Below, one piece after another: positions 1-8,339 of a stretch of DNA of 64,000 nt. Both the position numbers and the translations under genes were made by a program. Source of the stretch: JACVRW01 sp963803245 (GTDB taxonomy: Bacteria; Actinomycetota; Thermoleophilia; Solirubrobacterales; Thermoleophilaceae); contig CAWDLI010000001.1 of assembly GCA_963803245.1 (NCBI GenBank), positions 62,001 through 126,000 on the forward strand. The letters are read 5' to 3'. A model generated the notes under the pieces. It was given only the letters and a program-made list of their open reading frames with translations, did no database searches and had not been told where the DNA came from. Numbering within the stretch: the first letter of the stretch is position 1; each line of letters begins with the position of its first letter.

Positions 1-312
1 GTGCTGAACGCGCGCGTGGACACGCCAGACCTGGTGGACGCGCTCCGGCGCGCGCGCCTCTACGTCGAGGCCGGCGCGGACTGCGTCTATCCGATCAACC
101 TCGCCGAGCCCGACGACATCCGCGCCTTCGTGTCGGAGCTGGGCGCGCCTGTGAACGTGCTGGTGCGCCCCGGCTCGCCGACGCTGGCCGAGCTTCAGTC
201 CTGGGGGGTGGCGCGAGTAAGCCTGGGGCCAGGCCTGCAGCGCGTGGCGCTCGCCGCGGCGGAGCGCTTCGTCTCCCGCATCGATCCGGACGAGCCGGTC
301 TACCGCCGCTAG
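1..312 (+). CDS. PEP mutase/isocitrate lyase family protein, C-terminal fragment
   Basis: Only the last ~103 residues lie in the window; the reading frame is open to the left edge, so the GTG at base 1 need not be the real start. The fragment carries the LNAR motif at its first residues, then EAGADCVYPI and the PVNVLVRPG / GVARVSLGPG segments. These are the late strands of the (beta/alpha)8 barrel in the phosphoenolpyruvate mutase / isocitrate lyase superfamily, which includes oxaloacetate decarboxylase, methylisocitrate lyase and phosphonopyruvate hydrolase types. The exact reaction cannot be assigned because the catalytic Mg-binding and Lys/Cys regions are upstream. Its stop overlaps that of the convergent SDR gene. 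Confidence 0.75.
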   Translation: MLNARVDTPDLVDALRRARLYVEAGADCVYPINLAEPDDIRAFVSELGAPVNVLVRPGSPTLAELQSWGVARVSLGPGLQRVALAAAERFVSRIDPDEPVYRR

Positions 313-1136
313 CGCAGCGCCCGGGCGATCAGCCTGTCCATCACCCGGTCCGGCACCCGCTTGGCGACCGCCCAGCGCGACTTGGCGTCGCGCCCGACGA
401 GATATCGCGTCTTGGGGCGGTCCGCCGTCATCGCGGTGCCGATCACCTCGGCCACCGCGCTCGGCTCGAGCCCGGTGCGCTCGGCGATCCTCACCGACTG
501 GGTGCGGATCGAATCTCGCAGTCGTCCGTAAAGCCGCTCCATCTCGGGCGGCATCGAGGCCGACATCTCGTCGGCCACGGCCGTTCCCTTGCGCCAGATC
601 GGCGTCTTCACGCCGCCGGGCTCGATCACGATCACCTCGATGCCCTGCCCGCGCAGCTCTCGGCGGAGCGTGTCGCTCACGCCCTCGAGCCCGAACTTCG
701 ACGCGTGGTAGGCGCCGGTGAAGGGGAACGCTATGCGGCCTCCGATCGACGTCACGTTGAGGATCCGCCCTCCGCCCCGTCGAACCGCCGGCAGCAGGGC
801 CTGTGTGACGGCCACCTGGCCGATCAGGTTGATCTCGATCTGCTGGCGAAAGTTCTCGATCGGCAGGAACTCGAGCGGGCCGGCCACCGCCACGCCCGCG
901 TTGTTCACGAGGCCTGCGAGCGGCTGGTCGGCGAACCGCGCGCGCAGCGCCTCGATGTGGGCCGAGTCCGTCACGTCGAGCCTGACCGTGTCGAGCCCGG
1001 CGGCCTTCAGCCGATCGTCGTCCTCGTCGTTCCGGACGCCGCCCACGACGCCGAATCCGAGACCGGCGAGGTGCAGGGCGGCGGCTTCCCCGATTCCGGT
1101 CGAGGCGCCGGTCACGACCACGGTTCCGCTCGCCAT
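309..1136 (-). CDS. Classical SDR-family oxidoreductase
   Basis: A 275-residue short-chain dehydrogenase/reductase starting at ATG 1136. A longer open frame reaches 1232, but the Rossmann fold begins right after this ATG. Seen: the cofactor motif TGASTGIGEA near the N-terminus, NNAG around residue 85, and the catalytic Ser followed by YHASK around residues 145-150, so the Ser-Tyr-Lys set is complete. The C-terminal third (residues ~185-240) matches the longer tail of SDRs acting on retinol-, steroid- or lipid-like substrates. The substrate is unknown. The gene is divergent from the nitroreductase with a ~55 bp gap and overlaps the stop of the leftmost gene. Confidence 0.85.
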   Translation of the reverse strand: MASGTVVVTGASTGIGEAAALHLAGLGFGVVGGVRNDEDDDRLKAAGLDTVRLDVTDSAHIEALRARFADQPLAGLVNNAGVAVAGPLEFLPIENFRQQIEINLIGQVAVTQALLPAVRRGGGRILNVTSIGGRIAFPFTGAYHASKFGLEGVSDTLRRELRGQGIEVIVIEPGGVKTPIWRKGTAVADEMSASMPPEMERLYGRLRDSIRTQSVRIAERTGLEPSAVAEVIGTAMTADRPKTRYLVGRDAKSRWAVAKRVPDRVMDRLIARALR

Positions 1137-1191
1137 CGGTCTCCTTTTCGGTTGCGGGTCCGCCAGCAACCTATCCGGTAGCGTCGATGCG

Positions 1192-1701
1192 GTGGAAATC
1201 GAAGAGGCGATTCGCACCCGGCGCACCCACAAGGCCTACGGGCCGGACCCGGTGGACCGGGACACGCTCGAGCAGCTGCTCGAGCTGGCGCGCTGGGCGC
1301 CGAACCACCACCTCACGAATCCATGGCGCTTCCGCGTGCTCGGCCCTGAGGCGCTCGAGCGCCTGAAGGCGGCGGCCGGGCCTGAGGCGGCGGGAAAGCT
1401 CGATCGCGCTCCCACGCTCGTGGTCGCCTCCGCCACGCAGTCCGGCGACCCCGTTCAGGACGACGAGGACCTCTGCGCCGCCGCGGTGGCCACCTACGTC
1501 GTGCTCCTCGGCGCCCACGCGCGGGGGCTGGCCGGCTACTGGCGCACCCCGGCCGTGCTGCGCTCCGCGGAGGGCCGCGCGGCCGTGGGCATCGAGGACG
1601 GGGAGCGGGTGCTCGGGTTGATCCATCTGGGCACGCCGCGGCAGGAGAAGGAGCCGCCTGAGCGCCTGGCTCCCGGCGAGTTCGTAACGTTCCTGCCGTG
1701 A
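1192..1701 (+). CDS. Nitroreductase-family flavoprotein
   Basis: A 169-residue protein starting at GTG 1192, the only start just before the conserved N-terminus EEAIRTRRTHKAYGPDPV, which is the FMN-binding RRSxRxF-like region of the nitroreductase fold. The segment LARWAPNHHLTNPWRF (residues ~30-45) is the typical second FMN-contact helix, and the C-terminal LGLIHLGTP strand is also characteristic. Members reduce nitroaromatics, quinones or other substrates with NAD(P)H; nothing here fixes the substrate. The stop overlaps the glpD start (GTGA), so the two are probably co-transcribed. Confidence 0.85.
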   Translation: MEIEEAIRTRRTHKAYGPDPVDRDTLEQLLELARWAPNHHLTNPWRFRVLGPEALERLKAAAGPEAAGKLDRAPTLVVASATQSGDPVQDDEDLCAAAVATYVVLLGAHARGLAGYWRTPAVLRSAEGRAAVGIEDGERVLGLIHLGTPRQEKEPPERLAPGEFVTFLP

Positions 1702-3375
1702 TCCCGCGCGCGGACGCCCTGGCGGCCCTGGAGCGCGACTCCTACGACCTGGTCGTGGTCGGCGGGGGGATCACCGGTGCCGGCGTGGCCCTCGACGCCG
1801 CCTCGCGCGGGTACAGCGTGGCGCTCGTCGAGCGGAGCGACTTCGCGTCGGGCACGTCGAGCCGCTCGTCGAAGCTGATCCACGGCGGCCTGCGCTACCT
1901 GCAGAACTTCGACCTCGGCCTCGTGCGCGAGGCGCTGCTCGAGCGCTCGCAGCTCGTGAAGCTGGCCCCGCACCTGGTCAGGCCGCTGCCGTTCCTCGTC
2001 CCCAGCTTCGGGGGCAAGCGCCCCGACCGGCTGCTGGGCATGGGGCTCAACATGTACGACGCGATGAGCTGGCGCCGCGGGCGCGACGAGGACACCGACT
2101 GGAGCCCCGCGCGTCACCGCACCATCGACGGTGCCGAGACGGTGCGGATGCTCCCGTCGCTCGCGGGGCGCGACCCCACGGCCGCGTACCTCTTCTACGA
2201 CTGCCAGACCGACGACGTGCGCCTGGTGCTGACCGTGCTCGGGGAGGCGGAGCGCTTCGGCGCGGTGATGGCCAACGGCTGCGAGGTCACCGGCCTCGTG
2301 GAGCGCGACGGGCGGGCGGCGGGCGTGCTGGTCCGCGACGTGGCCGGCGGCGGCGAGTTCGAGGTGGCGGCCACGAACGTGGTCAACGCCACGGGCGTGT
2401 GGGCGGACCGCATCCGCCCCGACGAGCTCTACCGCGAGGAGGAGGTGCCGCGCATCCGGCCCAGCCGCGGCACGCACGTGATCCTCTCGCGCGACTCGCT
2501 CGCCGTGGACGCCGGCGTGATCGTGCCCGGCCGCCGGCGGGCGCACCGTGTTCGTTCTCCCCTGGCTGGGGCGCACGCTCGTCGGGACGACCGACAACGA
2601 CTACGAGGAGCGCGACCTCGACCACGTGCCCGCCTCGGACGCCGACGTCGACTACCTGCTGGAGGCCGTGAACGCCTTCTTCGGCACGGAGCTGGGCGCG
2701 GACGACCTGACGGGCGCCTACGCCGGGGTGCGTCCGCTCATCTCCACCGGCGACCCGAAGAAGTCGGTGGACATCTCCCGCAAGGCCGAGCTCTACGAGA
2801 CCAGCTCGGGTCTCGTGACGATCACCGGCGGGAAGCTCACCACCTGGCGGCGGATGGCCAAGATGGCGGTGGACCGGCTCGTGGAGCGCGAGGGCCGCGA
2901 GGCGCCCTGCCGCACGCACGAGATACCGCTCGGCCTGCCGATCGACCCGGAGGCGCTGCAGGCGGCGCCCGGCGTGGACGAGTCGACGCGCGCGCACCTC
3001 GCCGGGCGCTACGGCCACGCCGCTCACGAGGTCATGGCGCTGGCCGCCGCCGACCCGGCGCTCGCCGCGCGTGTGAGCCCGGACCTGCCCGACCTGGTGG
3101 CGGAGGCCGCGTTCGCGGCACGGCGCGAGCAGGTGCTGTCGCTCGCGGACGTGCTGCTCAGGCGCACCCGTCTCGGCCTGCTCGATGCACGCGTGCTGTC
3201 CGCTCCGGGCGCCGACGGCACCGTTCGCGCGGCGCGGGCGGTGGGTGCGGAGCTCGGCTGGAGCGACGAGCGGGTGCAGGCCGAGCTGGCCGGCTGGCGC
3301 GAGGTGGCGCGCGCCGAGGGGCTCGTGCCCAGCTCCGCGGAGGAGGCCCTGGAAGCGCCCGAGGAAGCGGCATGA
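1698..3375 (+). CDS. glpD: Glycerol-3-phosphate dehydrogenase (frameshifted)
   Basis: FAD-dependent aerobic glycerol-3-phosphate dehydrogenase, which oxidises glycerol-3-phosphate to dihydroxyacetone phosphate and passes electrons to quinone at the membrane. Residues ~16-40 carry the dinucleotide-binding VVVGGGITGAGVALDAASRG. SSRSSKLIHGGLRYL (~55-70) and the later GVRPLIST and GGKLTTWRRMA motifs are family signatures. The first half reads in frame 3 and the second half (from FVLPWLGRTLVGTTDNDYE) in frame 1, so an indel of one or two bases lies within about 2529-2541, a run of alternating G/C. The product would be ~560 aa, normal for the family. GTG 1698 overlaps the preceding stop, and the TGA overlaps the ATG of folP. 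Confidence 0.85.
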
Positions 3376-4250
3376 GCGTCTCGCTGCGGGGGCGCGCGCT
3401 CTCGGTTGAGGAGCCGGTGCTGATGGGGATCGTGAATGCGACCCCCGACTCGTTCTCGGACGTGCAGCGACCCAAGCGGCTCGACGAGCTGGTGGAGCTC
3501 GCCCTGCGGCTCGGCGCCGAGGGCGCGGAGCTCATCGACGTGGGCGGCGAGTCGGGCCGCACCGACCGGCCGGCCGTGCCGGTCGAGGAGGAGATCGCGC
3601 GGGTCGTGCCGCTCGTCGAGCGCCTGGCCGCGGAGGGGCTGACGGTGTCGGTGGACACGTGGCGGGCGCCGGTGGCGCGGGCCGCGCTCGCGGCGGGGGC
3701 GGCGATGATCAACGACGTGAGCGGGCTGTCGGAGCCCGAGCTGGCCGACGCTTGCGCCGAGACCGGCGCCGCGCTGGTGGTCACGCACACCCGCAGCGCG
3801 CCGAAGCTGAAGGCCTATCCCGACTACGACGACGTGGTGGGCGACGTGATCGCCCTGCTGGCCGAGCGCTGCGCCGAGGCCCGCCGGCGGGGCGTGGCGG
3901 ACGATCAGCTCGTGCTCGACCCCGGTGTGGACCTGGCGAAGACCCCTGCGGAGTCCGTGGCCGTACTGCGCCGCCTCGACGAGGTGCGCGCGCTCGGCCG
4001 GCCGCTGCTGCTCGCCCTGTCGCGCAAGGACTTCATCGGCGTGATCACCGAGCGCGCGCCCTCGCAGCGCCTCGCCGGCACGCTTGCGGCGGTCGGTGCG
4101 GTGGTGGACGGGGGCGAGTCGATCCTGCGCGTGCACGACGTGGCTGCCGTGCGCGACTACCTGGCCGTGCGCGGCGCGCTGCGCGGCGATGTGGAGCTGC
4201 CGCAGGAGCGCCGGCTGGCCGAGGAGCTGCGGCGGGAGCCGGCGGTTTGA
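3372..4250 (+). CDS. folP: Dihydropteroate synthase
   Basis: A 292-residue enzyme joining 6-hydroxymethyl-dihydropterin diphosphate to p-aminobenzoate in folate synthesis (cytosolic). Motifs: GIVNATPDSFSD (residues ~18-29), DVGGESGR (~56-63; the usual family form is DxGGESTRPG), SVDTWRAPVA, MINDVSG, VVTHTRS, LDPGVDLAKTP and the LLLALSRKDFIG segment. The ATG at 3372 overlaps the glpD stop, giving the correct N-terminus directly before the conserved core. No other folate genes are nearby. Some divergence from textbook DHPS (GR for STRPG, THTRS for MHMQG) suggests a DHPS-like paralogue is possible. Confidence 0.85.
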   Translation: MSVSLRGRALSVEEPVLMGIVNATPDSFSDVQRPKRLDELVELALRLGAEGAELIDVGGESGRTDRPAVPVEEEIARVVPLVERLAAEGLTVSVDTWRAPVARAALAAGAAMINDVSGLSEPELADACAETGAALVVTHTRSAPKLKAYPDYDDVVGDVIALLAERCAEARRRGVADDQLVLDPGVDLAKTPAESVAVLRRLDEVRALGRPLLLALSRKDFIGVITERAPSQRLAGTLAAVGAVVDGGESILRVHDVAAVRDYLAVRGALRGDVELPQERRLAEELRREPAV

Positions 4251-5080
4251 GCGCGCCGTTGCCGAAGCAGGCGGCTCGGCCGCGTGCGCCCGGACATCAT
4301 TTCCGGATAGCGCAGCTGTCCGACATCCACTGCGGGTCGCCGCACTTCGTCCCCGACCTGCTGGACCTGGCGATCGAGGAGGTGAACGAGCTCTGCCCGG
4401 ACGTGGTGGTGGTCTCGGGCGACCTCACGAACGACGGGTTCCGGGGCGAGTACGAGCTCGCGGCCGAGTACCTGAGCCGGATCGTCTGCGAGCAGATGAT
4501 CGTGATCCCCGGGAACCACGACTCGCGCAACGTGGGCTACGTGCACTTCGAGGAGCTCTTCGGCGAGCGCCGCGCGGAGCTCCACCTCGACGGGGTGTCG
4601 ATCCTCGCGGTCGACTCCACCGAGCCCGACCTCGACCACGGGGTGATCGGGCGCGGGCGCTACGAGTGGATCCGCGAGCGCTTCGGCGCGCACGAGGCGT
4701 ACCTGCGCGTGTTCGTGCTCCACCATCACCTGCTGCCGGTGCCCGGCACCGGGCGTGAGCGGAACATCGTTCACGACGCGGGCGACACGCTCGAGACGCT
4801 CCAGCGCGCCGACGTGCACCTCGTGCTCTCCGGCCACAAGCACGTGCCCTACGCGTGGCGGCTCGAGGACCTGTTCGTGGTCAACGCCGGCACGGTCTCC
4901 ACCACGCGCCTTCGCGGCAAGACGAAGCCCTGTTACAACCTGGTCGAGGCCACGCCCGAGCGGGTGCGGGTGCTCCGCAAGACCCCGGGGCAGGATGAGG
5001 ACGCGATCCTCTCGTTCGACCCGCGCACCTACGAGTACGACAAGGACTCGTCGCTGCTGGGCGAGACGTATCGCGGTTAG
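4247..5080 (+). CDS. Calcineurin-like metallophosphoesterase
   Basis: A 277-residue metallophosphoesterase with the full dimetal motif series: LSDIHCG (residues ~24-30), GDLTNDG (~58), GNHDSR (~88), and the late SGHKHVPYAW. This is the class III phosphodiesterase/Icc-like group, whose members hydrolyse cyclic nucleotides or other phosphodiesters; the natural substrate is unknown. The start used is TTG 4247, overlapping the folP stop (TTGA). No ATG or GTG lies before the catalytic core. The first ~18 codons are encoded by a dispersed palindromic repeat (see the repeat at 4261), which may explain the basic, unconserved N-terminus. Confidence 0.85.
   Translation: MSAPLPKQAARPRAPGHHFRIAQLSDIHCGSPHFVPDLLDLAIEEVNELCPDVVVVSGDLTNDGFRGEYELAAEYLSRIVCEQMIVIPGNHDSRNVGYVHFEELFGERRAELHLDGVSILAVDSTEPDLDHGVIGRGRYEWIRERFGAHEAYLRVFVLHHHLLPVPGTGRERNIVHDAGDTLETLQRADVHLVLSGHKHVPYAWRLEDLFVVNAGTVSTTRLRGKTKPCYNLVEATPERVRVLRKTPGQDEDAILSFDPRTYEYDKDSSLLGETYRG
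4261..4306 (+). repeat. Dispersed palindromic repeat, copy A
   Basis: The first of three similar elements (others at 46375 and 51519). The core reads GCCGAAGC, two variable bases, then GCGGC-TCG-GCCGC with flanking GC(A)/TGCGC arms, followed by CGGAC; a short inverted segment (TTTCCGG) trails it. Copy A and copy B match at about 32 of 35 core positions. It can fold into a stem capped by TCG. It sits inside the 5' end of the metallophosphoesterase gene. Confidence 0.55.
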
Positions 5081-5090
5081 CGAAGCCCGG

Positions 5091-6281
5091 GTGGCGGACG
5101 GTCCAGTCATCGCGCTGATCGACGGAGAGCACCACCCGGCCGCCGTGTCGGCGGCGCTCGACCGGCTGGAGCGCGAGCGCGGCCTGGCGGGCGTGATCTT
5201 CTGCGGCGGCGAGGAGAAGCTCGCGCCCGGTCCGCTCGAGGACCACTACGGGCGCCCGGTCGAGAGCGATCCGGACGCGGCGCTGGCGCGGCTCGCGCCG
5301 GACGCGGCCTGCGTGGTGGACCTGGCCGACGAGCCGGTGGTCCCGGCCGGCCGCAAGCTGGGCCTGGCGGCACTCTCGCTGCATCTGGGCCTCGCCTACG
5401 AGGAGCCGGGCGCCCGATTCGACCCGCCGGCCTACGCCGAGGTGAGCACGGACGCGGCGAAGCTCGCGGTCATCGGGACCGGCAAGCGCACCGGCAAGAC
5501 CGCCGTGGCCGGACACTGGGCCGCGCTGCTGCGAGGCCGCGCCCTCGACCCGGTCATGGTCTGCATGGGCCGTGGCGGTCCCGCGGAGCCGCGCACGGCG
5601 CCGGCCGGCACCGGGCTCGACCACCTGCTCGAAGCCGACGCCCGCGGCGAGCACGCGGCCTCCGACTACCTGGAGGATGCGGTGCTGGCGGGGGTGCCCA
5701 CCGTCGGCTGCCGGCGCGTGGGCGGCGGCCTGGCGGGCGAGCCCGCCGAGTCGAACGTGGCGGCCGGAGCGGCGCTGGCCGCGGCGATGGATCCCGGGGC
5801 GATCGTGTTCGAGGGCTCCGGCGCCTGCATCCCCCCGGTCGCCGTGGACCGCACGGTGTGCGTGCTGGGGGCGGGCGCCCCCGAGCCGTTCGCGGAGTAC
5901 CGGCTGCTGCGGGCCGATCTCGTGCTGGCCGCCGAGGGCGCGCAGGCGCCGCCCGGAGCGCTGCCCTTCTCGCTGCGCCCGGAGCCGGCGGAGCCGCTGC
6001 CCGCGGACGCGACGGTGGCGCTCTTCACCACCGGGGCCGATCACTGCGAGGGAGTCGAGCCCGTCGTGGCGTCCACCAACCTGGCGCGCCGCGCCGCGCT
6101 CGCGGAGGATCTCGATCGCGCCGCCGCGTCGGGTTGCGACGTCTACCTCACGGAGCTGAAGGCCGCGGCCATCGACACCGTTGCGCGCCGCGCCCTGGCC
6201 GAAGGCGCGCGGGTCGTCTTCGTCCGCAACCGGCCGATCGGCGTGGACGAAGCGCTCCTGGAGGTGTGGGGCGGTGCCTGA
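5091..6281 (+). CDS. Cyclic 2,3-diphosphoglycerate synthetase
   Basis: A 396-residue protein resembling archaeal cyclic 2,3-diphosphoglycerate synthetase, which closes 2,3-bisphosphoglycerate into cyclic 2,3-diphosphoglycerate using ATP. The signature is the P-loop-like VIGTGKRTGKTAVAGHWA at residues ~128-145, followed by GRGGP, LDHLLEADARGEHAASDYLED, FEGSGACIPPV and a C-terminal VVFVRNRP segment. The GTG at 5091 follows the metallophosphoesterase stop by 10 bp and its TGA overlaps the GTG of the 2-phosphoglycerate kinase gene. That kinase makes the precursor 2,3-bisphosphoglycerate, so the pair forms one pathway. The product is known as a thermoprotectant/phosphate store in hyperthermophilic methanogens. 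Its role here is inferred. Confidence 0.8.
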   Translation: MADGPVIALIDGEHHPAAVSAALDRLERERGLAGVIFCGGEEKLAPGPLEDHYGRPVESDPDAALARLAPDAACVVDLADEPVVPAGRKLGLAALSLHLGLAYEEPGARFDPPAYAEVSTDAAKLAVIGTGKRTGKTAVAGHWAALLRGRALDPVMVCMGRGGPAEPRTAPAGTGLDHLLEADARGEHAASDYLEDAVLAGVPTVGCRRVGGGLAGEPAESNVAAGAALAAAMDPGAIVFEGSGACIPPVAVDRTVCVLGAGAPEPFAEYRLLRADLVLAAEGAQAPPGALPFSLRPEPAEPLPADATVALFTTGADHCEGVEPVVASTNLARRAALAEDLDRAAASGCDVYLTELKAAAIDTVARRALAEGARVVFVRNRPIGVDEALLEVWGGA

Positions 6282-7117
6282 GACGATCGTCTTCCACAAG
6301 GGTCACGGCCTGCCGTACTCGAAGGGCCTGATGGCGCAGAGCCTCTCGGCCACCGGCCTGTCGCCCGAGCGCTCCTTCGAGCTCGCCCGCGTGGTCGAGC
6401 GCCGGCTGGGCGAGCGCGGCCTGACCGAGATGGACGTGGAGGCCCTCAAGGCCGTGACCGAGGAGGTGCTCCTGGCGGAGGAGGGGGAGGCGGGGGTGCG
6501 CCGCTTCCGTGCCTGGAGCCGGCTCGGCCGGCTCGAGCGGCCGCTCGTGGTCCTGATCGGCGGCACCACCGGCGTCGGCAAGTCCACCCTGGCCACGATG
6601 CTGGCCGGCGCGCCTCGGGATCAACCGCGTGATCGCCACCGACGTGATCCGCCAGGTGCTGCGCGCCTTCTTCACAGCCGAGGCGATGCCCTCGGTGCAC
6701 CACTCCGCGTTCGACGCCGGCGGCCTCGAGGGCTACGCAGACCAGGCGAGCCACGTGGCCACCGCCACCGAGGCCATGGTCGAGCGCGCCGCGAACGAGG
6801 CCAAGCCGATGGTGCTCGAGGGAGTGCACGTGCTCCCCGGCGCGCTCGGCGACGACATCCGCGGCCGCTGCGTGCTGGTGGAGGCGATCCTCGTCGTGGA
6901 GGACGCGGAGCTCCACCGCGGCCATTTCTCCCACCGCCCGGGCACTCGGCCCTCGGAGCGCTACCTGGCCGCGTTCTACGAGATCCGGCGGCTCCAGGAC
7001 CACCTCGCGGAGCGCGCCCGGGCGCAGGGCGTGGCCGTGATCGACAACGCCAGCGTGGACGAGGCGCTGGTCCGGTTGATGCAGCTGGTGCTGGATGCCG
7101 TGGAGGACGTGACCTGA
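6274..7117 (+). CDS. 2-phosphoglycerate kinase (frameshifted)
   Basis: ATP-dependent kinase converting 2-phosphoglycerate to 2,3-bisphosphoglycerate. Residues 1-~85 resemble an ATP-cone-like N-terminal domain (SKGLMAQSLSATGLSPERSFE). The Walker A motif GGTTGVGKSTLATML lies at ~97-111. After a frame change within about 6604-6610 the sequence continues as INRVIATDVIRQVLRAFF, SVHHSAF, MVLEGVHVLPG, the conserved order for this family. The assembled product would be ~280 aa. GTG 6274 overlaps the stop of the cyclic 2,3-diphosphoglycerate synthetase gene, indicating translational coupling. The break sits in a GC-rich stretch and both halves are well conserved, so a consensus indel is more likely than a pseudogene. 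Confidence 0.8.
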
Positions 7118-7153
7118 GCTTCGCCCGCACCGGCGAGTAGGGTTCTTCGCCTC

Positions 7154-8323
7154 ATGGCGGTCCTACAACGCAAGGAACTCGAGAAGAGCCCGCTCGCGGA
7201 TCTCCACGCGATCGCGTCCGAGCTGGGCCTGGAGGGCTTCCGCGGAATGCGCAAGGCCGACCTCGTCGAGGCGATCCTGCGCGGCCAGGGCGGGGGGGAC
7301 GAGAACGGGTCCGACGCCGCCGATGAGCGCGAGCCCGACGAGGTTCCCCAGGACGAGGCGCTCGAGCCGCCCGCAGACGACGACGAGGACGAAGAGGAAG
7401 ACGACGACGAGGACGACGAGCTCGAGGACGACGATGCGCCGGACCCCGTGGAGGAGGAGCCCGAGGTCGTTGACGAGCCGGCCGCCGAGGAGGAGATCGT
7501 CACCGGCGTGCTCGACGTCCTCCCGAACGGAAGCGCCTTCCTGCGCTCGGACCCCGCGCAGCACTCGCGCGACGACGTCTACGTGTCACCCGCCCAGATC
7601 CGCCGCTGCGAGCTGCGCTCCGGGGACGAGGTCAGCGGCCCCGTGCGCCCGGCCCGGCGCAACGAGCGCCATCCGTCGCTGGTCCATGTGGAGACGGTGA
7701 ACGGCGCGGCCGCCGAGCCGCCCGCCGAGCGCTCCTGGTTCAACGACCTCACACCCACCTTCCCGTCGGAGCGCCTCGCCGCGCCCGCGGCGCTCGAGGG
7801 AATTCCCTACGGCCTCGGCTCGCGCGTCGCGATCTCCGGAGCGCCCGGCTCGGGCACCACCACATTGCTGCGCGTGATCGCATCCACGCTGGCTGAGAGC
7901 CACCCGGACCTGAACGTCCATGTGGCGCTGGTGGGCGTCCGGCCCGAGGAGGTCGCCGAATGGACCGCTCTCGGCGGCGACGTGGTCGGCGGAAGCTTCG
8001 ACCGCCCCCCCGAGCCGCAGGCGCAGGCGGCCGAGCTGGCGGTCGAGCGCGCCAAGCGCCGCGTCGAGCAGGGCGCCAACGCCGTCGTTGTCATCGACTC
8101 GCTCGACGCCCTCTCAGCGGGCGCGCGCCGGCGGCTGTTCGGGGCCGGGCGCAACCTCGACGAGGGCGGCTCGCTGACGGTCTTCGCCGCGGTCGGCGAC
8201 GGCTCCGAGGCGCTCCGCTGGGCCACCACCCGGATCGTGCTGGAGCCGGCGGGGCCGGACTCGCGCGAGCCCAAGGTGGCCGGCGCGCAGAGCGGGACTC
8301 TGCGCGCCGACCGCCTTCAGTAG
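7154..8323 (+). CDS. Rho-like protein with degenerate ATPase site
   Basis: A 389-residue protein built like transcription terminator Rho: a Rho_N/SAP-like helical domain (residues ~8-45, LADLHAIASELGLEGFRGMRKA), a strongly acidic Asp/Glu linker (~65-120), a cold-shock-type RNA-binding domain (~120-190, with VLDVLPNGSAFLRS and DDVYVSPAQIRR), then a RecA-like domain. In that domain the Walker A reads GAPGSGTTT, with Thr in place of the catalytic Lys. The DERPEEV segment reads VGVRPEEV, losing the catalytic Glu. The Q-loop region (LTGGVDANAL in Rho) is deleted and the C-terminus is shortened, although GAGRNLDEGGSLTV is kept. It probably cannot hydrolyse ATP like Rho. It may be an RNA-binding paralogue or a Rho modulator. 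Confidence 0.75.
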   Translation: MAVLQRKELEKSPLADLHAIASELGLEGFRGMRKADLVEAILRGQGGGDENGSDAADEREPDEVPQDEALEPPADDDEDEEEDDDEDDELEDDDAPDPVEEEPEVVDEPAAEEEIVTGVLDVLPNGSAFLRSDPAQHSRDDVYVSPAQIRRCELRSGDEVSGPVRPARRNERHPSLVHVETVNGAAAEPPAERSWFNDLTPTFPSERLAAPAALEGIPYGLGSRVAISGAPGSGTTTLLRVIASTLAESHPDLNVHVALVGVRPEEVAEWTALGGDVVGGSFDRPPEPQAQAAELAVERAKRRVEQGANAVVVIDSLDALSAGARRRLFGAGRNLDEGGSLTVFAAVGDGSEALRWATTRIVLEPAGPDSREPKVAGAQSGTLRADRLQ

Positions 8324-8339
8324 GCGTCTCCCCGGGTTA

